Below are positions 14,055 through 21,758 of a stretch of DNA of 41,832 bases, one piece after another. The notes below the pieces were generated by a model. That model worked only from the letters and a program-made list of their open reading frames with translations. It had not been told where the DNA came from and searched no databases. The stretch spans positions 1 to 41,832 of the IMG/VR virus record IMGVR_UViG_3300042452_000139; one strand, 5' to 3'. The stretch's first letter is position 1, and each line of letters starts with the position of its first letter. Position numbers and translations under genes: made by a program. Source of the stretch: a virus.

Positions 14055-15711
14055 AATCTGCTGGTTTAGCTTGTGATCCAGGTCCAGGATTTTCTGGTCT
14101 TGGTTTACGAGATCCTCTATACTTATTATACCCACCACGATATCCTACTGCTTTATTATGAGCACGAACATCAGGTCTCCAATCTTCTTCACCTGGTTCA
14201 TCAAATTCTCTTTCAGAAATAACCTTACCATCTAGTTCATAAGATTGATTTACAACTTGCTGAGTTTTAGCAGCAACTTGCTTTTGAAGAGGAGTTTGTG
14301 GTCTGCGCTTATTTAAAAGGTCTTGTTGTTGTGATCCAGTGTTAGATGATTTTCCAATAGCACCTTTAATTGCAAATCCTACTGGATCAGTAATGTTTTT
14401 TTGAGCGGATTTGGTTGCTTCTGCTTCGGAAGTTCTTTTATTTGAAAAAACTTTACCTAATACTTTTGATGCACCAACACTTAAACCCATTCCTTCTTCA
14501 ACAGTTTCTTCGGAAGCAACCATTACAATAGGATTCTTAGCACCCATTGATCTTAACTTATTTTTAATTAAATTGACTTTTGCATAGTCACCACGAGTAT
14601 CCTTCTTCTCATCATAATCACATTCCTTTTCTTCCTTTACCTTTTCTGGAAGACCTTTATGCTTTGTTTTAGCAAACTTCTTTGCTTCTTTCTTAGTCAT
14701 ACCCTTAGCAGCAGATGCAACTTCTGGTGACATGGGTTTCTCACCATTCTTGGCAGCATAAACCATTCCCATAAAACGCTGCTGTGCTCTACTCTTTGCT
14801 CTTTCAGTAAGAACTTCACCTTCTAACTCAGTATGAGCATAGACAGATTTTGGTCCCTTCATATCAGATTGAGTGCCATCAGTTGGGGAAATCTTCACCA
14901 CACCAGAAGCATAATTATCTACACCTTTACCAGTAATCTTTCCTTTGTTTTGCCCTTCGGTGCTTTCAGTTCCATCAGCAAGGAACTCTTCTGTTCTTGT
15001 TGCGATTGCTTTACCAATAGCAGCACGGCGCTTCATAATGTACTTGTCATTTGGATCATTATGCTTACCATCATTATCTGGATCACTATCTTCCTTACCA
15101 ACTGGATCTAGTTTTGGTTTTTTACCACTACGGCGGCCGCCACCAGTAGCACGTGCAGTTTCTTCTCCTCTCTTTCTTTCTCCTTCTCTTGGTTCACCGT
15201 GTTCGGTCATTTCAACTTTAAGACCTTTTGCTCTAAGTTGAGTGATCTTTTCACGAGTTCCATATCTTACATAAGAGTTTCCAGTCTTAGGATCTGTAAC
15301 TCTGATCTTATATTTCTTGTCGTCTAATCCATGAAGTTCCTCTAAGTAATCTGGAATTACTTCATCAACACCCTCAACAAAGACTTTAAACATTGCTTTT
15401 GCAACATTAATTGCAGCAGCATCTTCCATCATAGAAACAAAATCTTCTGCAACAGCAGCTTTCTTAGAAACCATTTGTCTTGCTCTCGTTTTTACGGCAG
15501 GGATTGCAGTTGATTTGGCGATTCTTCCAAGAACCATTCTTTCCTGAGATGCAGGATCTGCTCTCTTACCCGCCAACATTTTTTTAACTTCATAACGAGA
15601 ATCATAAACAAGTTGCCTTGCTTTCTTTTCAATTCCAGCAGCGGCATCTGCACCAGGTTTTGCTTCACCACCTTTTCTTGATGGGAGTTCCTCAAAAATA
15701 TTATTATTCAT
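14053..15711 (-). CDS. Virion-type protein with DUF3008 domain
   Basis: 552 residues. The N-terminus MNNNIFEELPSRKGG has a possible I-x-E site (I5-F-E7). Residues ~25-85 are basic helices; ~130-180 hold YKIRVTDPKTGNSYVRYGTREKI; an acidic DSDPDNDGKHND loop at ~208-219 resembles a Ca-binding EF-hand/dockerin loop; residues ~303-358 (KSRAQQRFMGMVYAAKNGE...AKTKHKGLPEKV) are a clear DUF3008 domain. The end is Arg/Gly/Pro-rich. DUF3008 modules are common in T4-like phage structural proteins, function unknown. A CATAAATA late promoter lies 34 bases upstream. Confidence 0.8.
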   Translation of the reverse strand: MNNNIFEELPSRKGGEAKPGADAAAGIEKKARQLVYDSRYEVKKMLAGKRADPASQERMVLGRIAKSTAIPAVKTRARQMVSKKAAVAEDFVSMMEDAAAINVAKAMFKVFVEGVDEVIPDYLEELHGLDDKKYKIRVTDPKTGNSYVRYGTREKITQLRAKGLKVEMTEHGEPREGERKRGEETARATGGGRRSGKKPKLDPVGKEDSDPDNDGKHNDPNDKYIMKRRAAIGKAIATRTEEFLADGTESTEGQNKGKITGKGVDNYASGVVKISPTDGTQSDMKGPKSVYAHTELEGEVLTERAKSRAQQRFMGMVYAAKNGEKPMSPEVASAAKGMTKKEAKKFAKTKHKGLPEKVKEEKECDYDEKKDTRGDYAKVNLIKNKLRSMGAKNPIVMVASEETVEEGMGLSVGASKVLGKVFSNKRTSEAEATKSAQKNITDPVGFAIKGAIGKSSNTGSQQQDLLNKRRPQTPLQKQVAAKTQQVVNQSYELDGKVISEREFDEPGEEDWRPDVRAHNKAVGYRGGYNKYRGSRKPRPENPGPGSQAKPAD

Positions 15712-15725
15712 TGGGGAAAGATTGA

Positions 15726-16994
15726 TTACTTACTTTTTCTACAATTATTTATGAAATCAAAAAATGTCTTACCACCAGATTGAAGATTTTCTTTTCCCGA
15801 TTCAGAACCAGAAGTTTGCTTAGCAGCATATCTCAAATATCCCTTTGTTCCTGCAAGCGTATTTGGTTTTCCTGGAGTTCTATACATTCTATCCATTTTA
15901 ACCTCAGTATATTCCATTACATCTTTAATCCAAGACTTGAACATAATGTGATCTTCAGTAACACAAATCAGATAATTAGTTCCTCTACGGATAATTCTTC
16001 CAACCAAACCAGTATTAAGGTTCTCTACCAACTGACCAATCTTAAAGATCGCCTCACTCAAATAATTTTCACGAAGAGTTCTTTGATCAAACTTAGGAGC
16101 AATCTGCCAAACTTCTGCAACTTGATCTTGAATACCCATTGCGGCACGAACAGTATCAAAAACTGCTCTCGCATCTTTTGGTCTCATTTCGGGAGGCATT
16201 CCCAAACGAAAAGTCTTAAAGTCTCCTTCCGCAGCAGCAAGTCGCATTCTTGATGCAGAAAGACCTTCAACACCCTCAGAGTCTGGATCACGGTCGCCAG
16301 CAGAAACTACATCAATATTATCAAAGGCATAAAGATTACCATTATAATTGTTGGCAAGTTTATTAAACTCATTTACCCTATCAGCACCACCAACGATTCT
16401 CACATTCGTATATCCATCATTATGTGCTTTTTTCAGAACATCAAAGATAGTTCTAGTGCTTGCATCATTCATAATCCTCTCACTATGTTGTGGAAACATA
16501 GATCTCATAAGTGACACTTTCGTATCAGGATCAAGTGGATTCTTTTTCTTATCCTGACTGCGAGAAGGAACAATCATATAATCACTACCTTCTTGTTCTG
16601 CTGATGCAGCAGCAGTATCCATCAGTTGAAGATGTCCCAAATGTGGAGGATTGAAACGACCAAATGCAATCGTCAATGTTCCCTTTGTCTTTTCAACAGG
16701 AAGGAAATTAACAGGTGGTGCTTCCTGAGCAACTGGTTGAGGAGCAGGTGCCTGCTGTTGCTGCAATGCAGGATCTACGAAATTTGGATCTGAGATATTC
16801 TTTTCAGTCTCTGTCTGAGCAGGATCTTTACCAATTCCTTGACGCTTATTATAAAATTTTAATCTACCTTTTTCAGTCTTTGCAACAAACTCCCCATCCT
16901 TATACCAACCACCATGACCATCCCCCTGCAACCCAAGTCTTGCTGCTTGTTGGGTAGCAGTTGTTTCGGTTAAAAACTGGAAAAAATTTTTCAT
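15726..16994 (-). CDS. Cytidylyltransferase-like nucleotidyltransferase with capsid-targeting-like N-terminus
   Basis: 422 residues, three parts. (1) MKNFFQFLTETTATQQAARLG: tag like that of T4 internal proteins with L8-T-E10. A WYKDGEFVA segment and Gln/Pro-rich linker follow to ~100. (2) Residues ~105-285: HIGH-superfamily transferase core with GRFNPPHLGH at 112-121, VGGADRVNEF near 201-210 and LSASRMR at 245-251 (ISSTxxR equivalent). These enzymes join NTPs to NMN, phosphopantetheine or similar with PPi release; substrate here unknown. (3) Residues ~315-355: SH3/KOW-like LVENLNTGLVGRIIRRGTNY, seen in other cyanophage virion proteins. I infer a virion-packaged enzyme. Confidence 0.88.
   Translation of the reverse strand: MKNFFQFLTETTATQQAARLGLQGDGHGGWYKDGEFVAKTEKGRLKFYNKRQGIGKDPAQTETEKNISDPNFVDPALQQQQAPAPQPVAQEAPPVNFLPVEKTKGTLTIAFGRFNPPHLGHLQLMDTAAASAEQEGSDYMIVPSRSQDKKKNPLDPDTKVSLMRSMFPQHSERIMNDASTRTIFDVLKKAHNDGYTNVRIVGGADRVNEFNKLANNYNGNLYAFDNIDVVSAGDRDPDSEGVEGLSASRMRLAAAEGDFKTFRLGMPPEMRPKDARAVFDTVRAAMGIQDQVAEVWQIAPKFDQRTLRENYLSEAIFKIGQLVENLNTGLVGRIIRRGTNYLICVTEDHIMFKSWIKDVMEYTEVKMDRMYRTPGKPNTLAGTKGYLRYAAKQTSGSESGKENLQSGGKTFFDFINNCRKSK
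15746..15753 (-). promoter_or_regulatory. Candidate late promoter CATAAATA
   Basis: CATAAATA at 15753-15746 inside the 3' end of the nucleotidyltransferase gene, 34 bases before ATG 15711. Confidence 0.5.
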
Positions 16995-17209
16995 TACTTA
17001 CTTTTCTTATTAAGTTCAACTGATATTGCTCGTTCGTTTGCAATAATGTAGTTTAAGACACTTTGTCTAATCTTTATATATTTATCTTTGTCCTGTTTTT
17101 TCTTCTTTGAATCAATTTCTTTTTGCAATGTAGAGTAAACATATAAAGCAAAGTCTTTAAAATCTTTACCTTTGAAATTTTTAATTAATGGTTTGAGTTG
17201 ATTATTCAT
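16994..17209 (-). CDS. Small basic hypothetical protein (71 aa)
   Basis: MNNQLKPLIKNFKGKDFKDFALYVYSTLQKEIDSKKKKQDKDK... is Lys-rich and helical. It sits in a coupled array: its ATG follows the previous stop with no gap, and its own stop forms a TAATG overlap with the nucleotidyltransferase start. No domain or membrane segment recognised. Being tightly linked to a tagged enzyme, it may belong to the same virion complex, but that is only positional inference. Confidence 0.7.
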   Translation of the reverse strand: MNNQLKPLIKNFKGKDFKDFALYVYSTLQKEIDSKKKKQDKDKYIKIRQSVLNYIIANERAISVELNKKSK

Positions 17210-18436
17210 TTAACTTACCTGGAAACCAATTCTATCTGCTGTTCTTGTTGCATAGTTCGAACTTCTTAAATATAAATTTCTTAATAGTGTTGCTCCACCA
17301 CCAGCAGATGCGCTGAATGTTGGAGTTCCAGATCTTTTATTCAAGTCCAGTTTAACATAGATCACTCTGGATTGGTTCAAATAAATTTCAAATATTTGTT
17401 TCAACACCCCATTTTGTGGTCCATTTTTTGACCACCCTTCTATCAATTGTTCACATTTATATCTGACTTCTCCAACAGTAAGATTTTTTCTAGAAGGAAA
17501 ATACTTATCAGTAAATGGTTTCAATATTTCCTCATTAGGAATCTTAGCACCATGATTTCCACCTCTGTAAACTGAAACTATTGATTGTGCAGCCTGTGTA
17601 GACATTTCATCTGGATGAATTAAACTCCATCCTTTCAATGCGCCAGAAATAACAGTTTCAGATCCCAAAATATTTAAAAGTTGATATTCTTTTGTAGTTG
17701 CCAAAGATCCCAATTTACCACTTGCATTTGCGGCAGCAGTTACAAATTGAGGTTTAACTTGGTTAGATACACCTTTTGCAGATTTGGCAGATATTAAATA
17801 TTCATCATTACCAACAATTAACTTATAGTCATATAGTCTCTCACTATCTGGTGGCATATAAATTGTGGCATTACCTATTCCTGCTGTATTAATAATGTTA
17901 TTCAATATTCCTCTTTTAATGCAGGCAATTGGTCCAATGACTTCTGCATAATAGTTTTGAATTTGACCCCAAGGAAATGTATCCATTTTTATGCCCGTAT
18001 AATCACCAGCACCATTATCAACATAATCTAATAATTCAAAAAGATAATCAAATAATTCTCCACCAATATCACTTCTTGAATTTAATGAAGAAACTAGACT
18101 ATTATAATAAGAAACACTAGAAAAAAATGTTCTGTTTGATAATCCAAAACTTGTTGGACCTAATGGTGGCAATTGAGATTCTCTAGTTTTTGGTTTAACA
18201 AAATAATCAACATTTCCATAATAAACAGTACCATCAGCAGTTCTAAACGCTGCTCGCAAATGATCCTGAGTTAATGAGTCGATGTAAGTAACTTCTGTTC
18301 CTGGTGATAATGCTCCCGCAGATTCAAAATCATCGTTATCATTTTTAATGAAAACGCTAACAGTCTTTTTTACAGTAGTTTGGTGATCACTCCCTTGCCA
18401 GTTTCTCTGGAAGTTTAGAATACCAGAACTTGCCAT
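17210..18436 (-). CDS. Hypothetical phage protein (408 aa)
   Basis: Soluble, mixed alpha/beta character. The N-terminal ~90 residues contain beta-rich text (TVSVFIKNDNDDF, GTVYYGNVDYFVKPK), the middle has YDYKLIVGNDEYLISAKSAKGVSNQVKPQ, which loosely resembles the D...E-x-K core of PD-(D/E)xK nucleases, and the C-terminal third is helical (GEVRYKCEQLIEGWSKNG) with a basic end. I do not recognise a named family. It is the first gene after the tRNAs and is directly abutted to the 71-residue gene. Nuclease assignment would be weak; a structural role is equally possible. Confidence 0.7.
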   Translation of the reverse strand: MASSGILNFQRNWQGSDHQTTVKKTVSVFIKNDNDDFESAGALSPGTEVTYIDSLTQDHLRAAFRTADGTVYYGNVDYFVKPKTRESQLPPLGPTSFGLSNRTFFSSVSYYNSLVSSLNSRSDIGGELFDYLFELLDYVDNGAGDYTGIKMDTFPWGQIQNYYAEVIGPIACIKRGILNNIINTAGIGNATIYMPPDSERLYDYKLIVGNDEYLISAKSAKGVSNQVKPQFVTAAANASGKLGSLATTKEYQLLNILGSETVISGALKGWSLIHPDEMSTQAAQSIVSVYRGGNHGAKIPNEEILKPFTDKYFPSRKNLTVGEVRYKCEQLIEGWSKNGPQNGVLKQIFEIYLNQSRVIYVKLDLNKRSGTPTFSASAGGGATLLRNLYLRSSNYATRTADRIGFQVS

Positions 18437-18452
18437 TTTTTAAAATATTTAG

Positions 18453-18534
18453 TGCCCAAAAGAGGACTTGAACCTCCACAGATAAATCTACAGGAACCTA
18501 AACCCTGCGCGTCTACCAATTCCGCCATTTGGGC
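18453..18534 (-). tRNA. tRNA-Leu (anticodon UAG)
   Basis: 82-base class II tRNA. Acceptor stem GCCCAAA/TTTGGGC, D arm with GGTAGACGC, anticodon stem CAGGG/TCCTG with loop TTTAGGT giving anticodon TAG, a variable arm AGATTTATCT, and a T arm GAGG-TTCAAGT-CCTC. Discriminator A; CCA is not encoded. It would read CUA leucine codons, plausibly supplementing the host pool for the AT-rich phage genes. Confidence 0.95.
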
Positions 18535-18538
18535 AAAG

Positions 18539-18611
18539 TGGAGAATAGCGGACTCGAACCGCTGACATCCTGCTTGCAAAGCAGGCACTCTACCAACTGA
18601 GCTAATTCCCC
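18539..18611 (-). tRNA. tRNA-Ala (anticodon UGC)
   Basis: 73-base cloverleaf. Acceptor GGGGAAT/ATTCTCC (one G-T pair), D arm GCTCAGTTGGTAGAGT, anticodon stem CCTGC/GCAGG with loop TTTGCAA giving TGC, and T arm AGCGG-TTCGAGT-CCGCT. Four bases separate it from tRNA-Leu, so they are probably cotranscribed. CTAAATAC about 20 bases upstream is a weak late-like element. Confidence 0.95.
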
Positions 18612-18634
18612 GAGAACCCCGAAGGGTCAAGTAT

Positions 18635-18808
18635 TTAGTTAATAATATCAATATCCTCAATTTGATCATCAAGAATTTGCAAAACTTCTCTAAGATTTAC
18701 AATCCTGATTGGAGGATATTCTTTACTATATCCTTGTTGAGCTTGATAAACTGCCTCTCGCACAGCATTGGCAGTTCCAAAATCCATTTTGAGAGTAACC
18801 TTTTTCAT
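18635..18808 (-). CDS. Small hypothetical protein downstream of mazG (57 aa)
   Basis: MKKVTLKMDFGTANAVREAVYQAQQG...LDDQIEDIDIIN starts with an ATGA overlap in the mazG stop and ends 24 bases before tRNA-Ala. The composition is helical with an acidic C-terminus; no membrane segment. Tight coupling to mazG supports it as a real gene. Family not recognised; I would expect it in related cyanophages. Confidence 0.7.
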   Translation of the reverse strand: MKKVTLKMDFGTANAVREAVYQAQQGYSKEYPPIRIVNLREVLQILDDQIEDIDIIN

Positions 18809-19221
18809 CGATCATCAACGGCACGGTTTTCGGAGAAATAGACATCAAAAGCACCCTCAGGATAACGCTTCAGAAGTTTTTGAACATTGCGAGCAACTAC
18901 ATCATCAAGTGTAGTATCCAGTGCCATACAAGCCTGAGCAACATACCACATAATATCACCCAGTTCAATAATTAGGTGCTCACGGTTGTCCTCATTATAA
19001 GGTTTGCCTTGAAAGATCATCTTCTTGACGATTTCCATAAACTCACCACCTTCGGCATTAATACCAACAGAGGCGGTCAGAAGACGTTCAATATTAGCAC
19101 CCTTTTCATCCAGAGCAACTAGACGGTCGGAAAGGGCAAGAAAGTCCTTCGATGCATCAGAAGTTACGGCATCGACAAACTCAGCATACTTATCAAAATT
19201 AACGTGTTTAGCGGTTTCCAT
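18805..19221 (-). CDS. mazG: MazG-type nucleotide pyrophosphohydrolase
   Basis: 138 residues, single-domain phage MazG. The metal-binding signature is present: E57-G-G-E60 followed by ELGD at 86-89 (ExxE...ExxD). The family hydrolyses nucleoside triphosphates to monophosphates and PPi; in cyanophages it has been proposed either to alter (p)ppGpp signalling or to recycle GC-rich host nucleotides, the latter being favoured by published biochemistry on cyanophage MazG. It begins with a TAATG overlap at the end of gp41, so it belongs to the replication operon. Confidence 0.92.
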   Translation of the reverse strand: METAKHVNFDKYAEFVDAVTSDASKDFLALSDRLVALDEKGANIERLLTASVGINAEGGEFMEIVKKMIFQGKPYNEDNREHLIIELGDIMWYVAQACMALDTTLDDVVARNVQKLLKRYPEGAFDVYFSENRAVDDR

Positions 19222-20600
19222 TAAAATTTAAATCCTTCAAATGACTTTTTAGGTTTCTTGTCTTCGTAATCATTATACTCGTCTTCGTTTCCAGAGTCAA
19301 GTATATCTTTTTGTGCAGACTGTTCACAATCATACAATCTCATTTTAGCACGGTCAATACCCACAATGAAACGCTTAAAGATTGTGGGATCATTGTATCG
19401 GTTCTTCAACTGCTTCACCATAATCTGTCCCAACCCCTCCAACTCTTCAGTGCTAATAAGGGCAAACATAAGATCAGCAGTAGCAGGGAGACCAAAGGAC
19501 TCACTAGTATCAGTAAGTTCAACATCAGAGTTCCCATAACCACTGCGGGTAGTCTGGGTAGCAGAGACAATGGGAACATTGAATTCCACCGCCAAACCGC
19601 GAAGTTCCTCAGCAATTGACTTGATATATGAATAAGAATTGATAGAACTGTTTGCCTTATGCCTACTGGAAGCACAAATATTAAGGTAATCGATGAAAAT
19701 AATATCAGGTCGGAATGATTTCTTAAGAGCAAGTTCATTGAGAAGTGCCTTGAAATGTCCTGAGTGTGCAGAAGCAGTGGGATACTCTTTAATTACAAGA
19801 GAACCTTGTGTTTTCTTCGCAATACTATTTACTTTGTTCTCGAATGTCGAACGTGGGAGATCAACCAATTGCTGAATCGGTACATTGAGAAGGTTCGCAT
19901 CAATTCTTTCTGCAATTCGCTCTTCCGCCATTTCAAGAGTGATATAGAGAACGTTCCGACCCTGTAACAGCGCGGCGCTAGCCACGTGACACATGAACAA
20001 TGATTTCCCAACACCCGTTCCAGCGAGAGCAATATTGAGAGTCTTGTTAGGTAAACCACCTTTCGTGATTTTGTTGAAATATTCCAGGTCAAACTCGATC
20101 TTATCTTCTTTACGATGGTAAAATTCATAACGCTCTCCATAATTTTGAAGATAATCGTGTCCAATATTATTATCAAATGATACCGCTAGGGCATCTGAAA
20201 GAATACTTGGAATGGCATCACGATTTTTCTTCCCATCATTACCATCAGCAATATGAATAGATTCCATAAGTGCTAAGTAAATGGCACGATCACGACACCA
20301 CTTTTCAGTTGTATCAAGAATCCACTGCTTATCTACTATGGAATCATTCAAAGAAGAATTAATTTCCCGTATCTCTTTGACCTCTGTTTCATTTAGGTCA
20401 GTGCGATTCTCTACCTCAATATTGAGTGCTTCAATGGTGATTGCTGAACCATATTTAACAATGAATTGAACAATCTCCTCAAAAATGACCTTTTCTGCCT
20501 TTTGCTCAAAATAATCTGGTTGAATGAAAGGTATGACCTTACGCGAGTAATCTTCATTAAATACTAAATTTCTGAGAATAGTTGTCTCAATTCGTTCCAT
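19221..20600 (-). CDS. gp41: Replicative DNA helicase (T4 gp41-like, DnaB superfamily)
   Basis: 459 residues from ATG 20600, chosen because MERIETTILRNLVFNEDYSRKVIPF aligns with the start of T4 gp41; upstream TTG/ATG codons (20630, 20627) lie within uvsX and would add only ~10 residues. RecA-like core with Walker A LAGTGVGKS, Walker B-type RPDIIFIDYLNI and an Arg finger region. It is a hexameric 5'-3' helicase that unwinds the fork and binds primase gp61. Its start overlaps the uvsX end by 14 bases, giving a gp43-uvsX-gp41-mazG operon. Confidence 0.95.
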   Translation of the reverse strand: MERIETTILRNLVFNEDYSRKVIPFIQPDYFEQKAEKVIFEEIVQFIVKYGSAITIEALNIEVENRTDLNETEVKEIREINSSLNDSIVDKQWILDTTEKWCRDRAIYLALMESIHIADGNDGKKNRDAIPSILSDALAVSFDNNIGHDYLQNYGERYEFYHRKEDKIEFDLEYFNKITKGGLPNKTLNIALAGTGVGKSLFMCHVASAALLQGRNVLYITLEMAEERIAERIDANLLNVPIQQLVDLPRSTFENKVNSIAKKTQGSLVIKEYPTASAHSGHFKALLNELALKKSFRPDIIFIDYLNICASSRHKANSSINSYSYIKSIAEELRGLAVEFNVPIVSATQTTRSGYGNSDVELTDTSESFGLPATADLMFALISTEELEGLGQIMVKQLKNRYNDPTIFKRFIVGIDRAKMRLYDCEQSAQKDILDSGNEDEYNDYEDKKPKKSFEGFKF

Positions 20601-21594
20601 AAGAGAATTGTTGTTTCGCGGCAGCATCAAGTTGCTGCATTACTTCTTCGGTGAAATATTGATCTGGATTTTTTAAGATTTCTTTTGCATAAAGTTTTTT
20701 ACCATTAATCTCATAACGTCCAGCGACATTCTTCCACATTCCTGCCTGCTCACCAAGTTCTAGAAGACCATAATAGCGATCAAGACCACGTTCATCATAG
20801 TAAAGACGAACTTCAACATCTTGATTCTCTTTACTTAAACGCGACTTAGCAGTCTTTGCCTTGATAATGTTTCCAATGACTTCTGTTCCATCTTTTTCCT
20901 TTTTCTTACTGAGATAAATGATAGTAGAAGCGGCATACTTAAGACCACTACCACCGCCCATCTCCTTAGTAGGAACATAAGCACCGATGACATCGTAAGT
21001 GTGGTTGGTTACAATCATTGGAATGTTTGCCTGCCCCAACTTAAGAGTAAGCATACGGAAAGCACCTTTGACCAGTTGCGATTTGGTCATATCACGAACT
21101 TGTTTGTCGTTTAGTGCATCAGTAATTTCTTTTTCTGTTGAGAGCATACCCAAAGAGTCTAACACAAACATACAAGGTTTGCGTTCTCCTTCAGGTTTTT
21201 TTAAGTAAATATCTACTGCTTTGAGTGCTTTTCCACGAAACTCTTCAATAGTAACGACATTGACAACCACAAGACGAGAAGTATCAATTCCACGAGATTC
21301 TAATAGAGATTTAGTGATAGCAGCCTCAGTGTCAAAGTAGAGACAATAACCATCGGCATGAGTATCAAGAAAGTTCTTAACCACGGCGAGAGAGAAAAAA
21401 GTCTTTCCAGTAGAAGACTCTCCAGCAATAGCAGTAATCTTATTCCCAGATACACCACCAAATACACTACCTGAAACCAGTGCATTAAAAATGTATGAAC
21501 CTGTGTCAACATAAGTCTCAGTCTCATCAATATCGGAGGCAAGTTTAGTATACTCACCACCAACTTCTTTTACAATTTCTTTTAAAAAGTCCAT
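20587..21594 (-). CDS. uvsX: UvsX RecA-like recombinase
   Basis: 335 residues from ATG 21594 (TGATG overlap with the small gene before it; the in-frame GTG at 21600 is less likely). Walker A is GESSTGKT at 58-65, followed by YCLYFDTEAAI and the Walker B-like CMFVLDSLGML. VTNHTYDVIGAYVPTKEMGGGSGLKYAAS matches the RecA/UvsX L2-type region. It coats single-stranded DNA and drives strand exchange for repair and recombination-dependent replication with UvsY (41388) and UvsW (39316). Confidence 0.95.
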   Translation of the reverse strand: MDFLKEIVKEVGGEYTKLASDIDETETYVDTGSYIFNALVSGSVFGGVSGNKITAIAGESSTGKTFFSLAVVKNFLDTHADGYCLYFDTEAAITKSLLESRGIDTSRLVVVNVVTIEEFRGKALKAVDIYLKKPEGERKPCMFVLDSLGMLSTEKEITDALNDKQVRDMTKSQLVKGAFRMLTLKLGQANIPMIVTNHTYDVIGAYVPTKEMGGGSGLKYAASTIIYLSKKKEKDGTEVIGNIIKAKTAKSRLSKENQDVEVRLYYDERGLDRYYGLLELGEQAGMWKNVAGRYEINGKKLYAKEILKNPDQYFTEEVMQQLDAAAKQQFSYGTN

Positions 21595-21758
21595 CAGCAC
21601 ACCATCCCGTATTCTTCACGAAGTATTTTCTTATAAGGTAAACCTTGTTCTCGGAGTTCTTTTACCAATTTCATTTTATGATATAAAGCAGAATCTCCTC
21701 CAAAACCAAGTGCATTTACAATTTTTTTCAGTTCTTCATCATTAATAGGCAAATCCAT
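21594..21758 (-). CDS. Small conserved protein between polymerase and uvsX (54 aa)
   Basis: MDLPINDEELKKIVNALGFGGDSALYHKMKLVKELREQGLPYKKILREEYGMVC. It is bounded by a TAATG overlap with the gp43 stop and a TGATG overlap with the uvsX start, leaving little doubt that it is translated. Helical, amphipathic, no motif of known function. I recall a comparable short gene at this place in cyanomyoviruses. A replication accessory role is inferred only from location. Confidence 0.8.
   Translation of the reverse strand: MDLPINDEELKKIVNALGFGGDSALYHKMKLVKELREQGLPYKKILREEYGMVC

Noticed and set aside
18445-18452. CTAAATAT before the gene at 18436 as late promoter
   Set aside because: Only 8 bases separate it from the ATG, leaving practically no leader. 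More likely cotranscribed with the tRNAs.
18415-18672. Minus-strand open frame reading through the tRNA genes
   Set aside because: It covers both tRNAs and produces the translation typical of tRNA sequence (MAELVDAQGLGSCRF...). No ribosome-binding site or conserved text; explained by the tRNAs.
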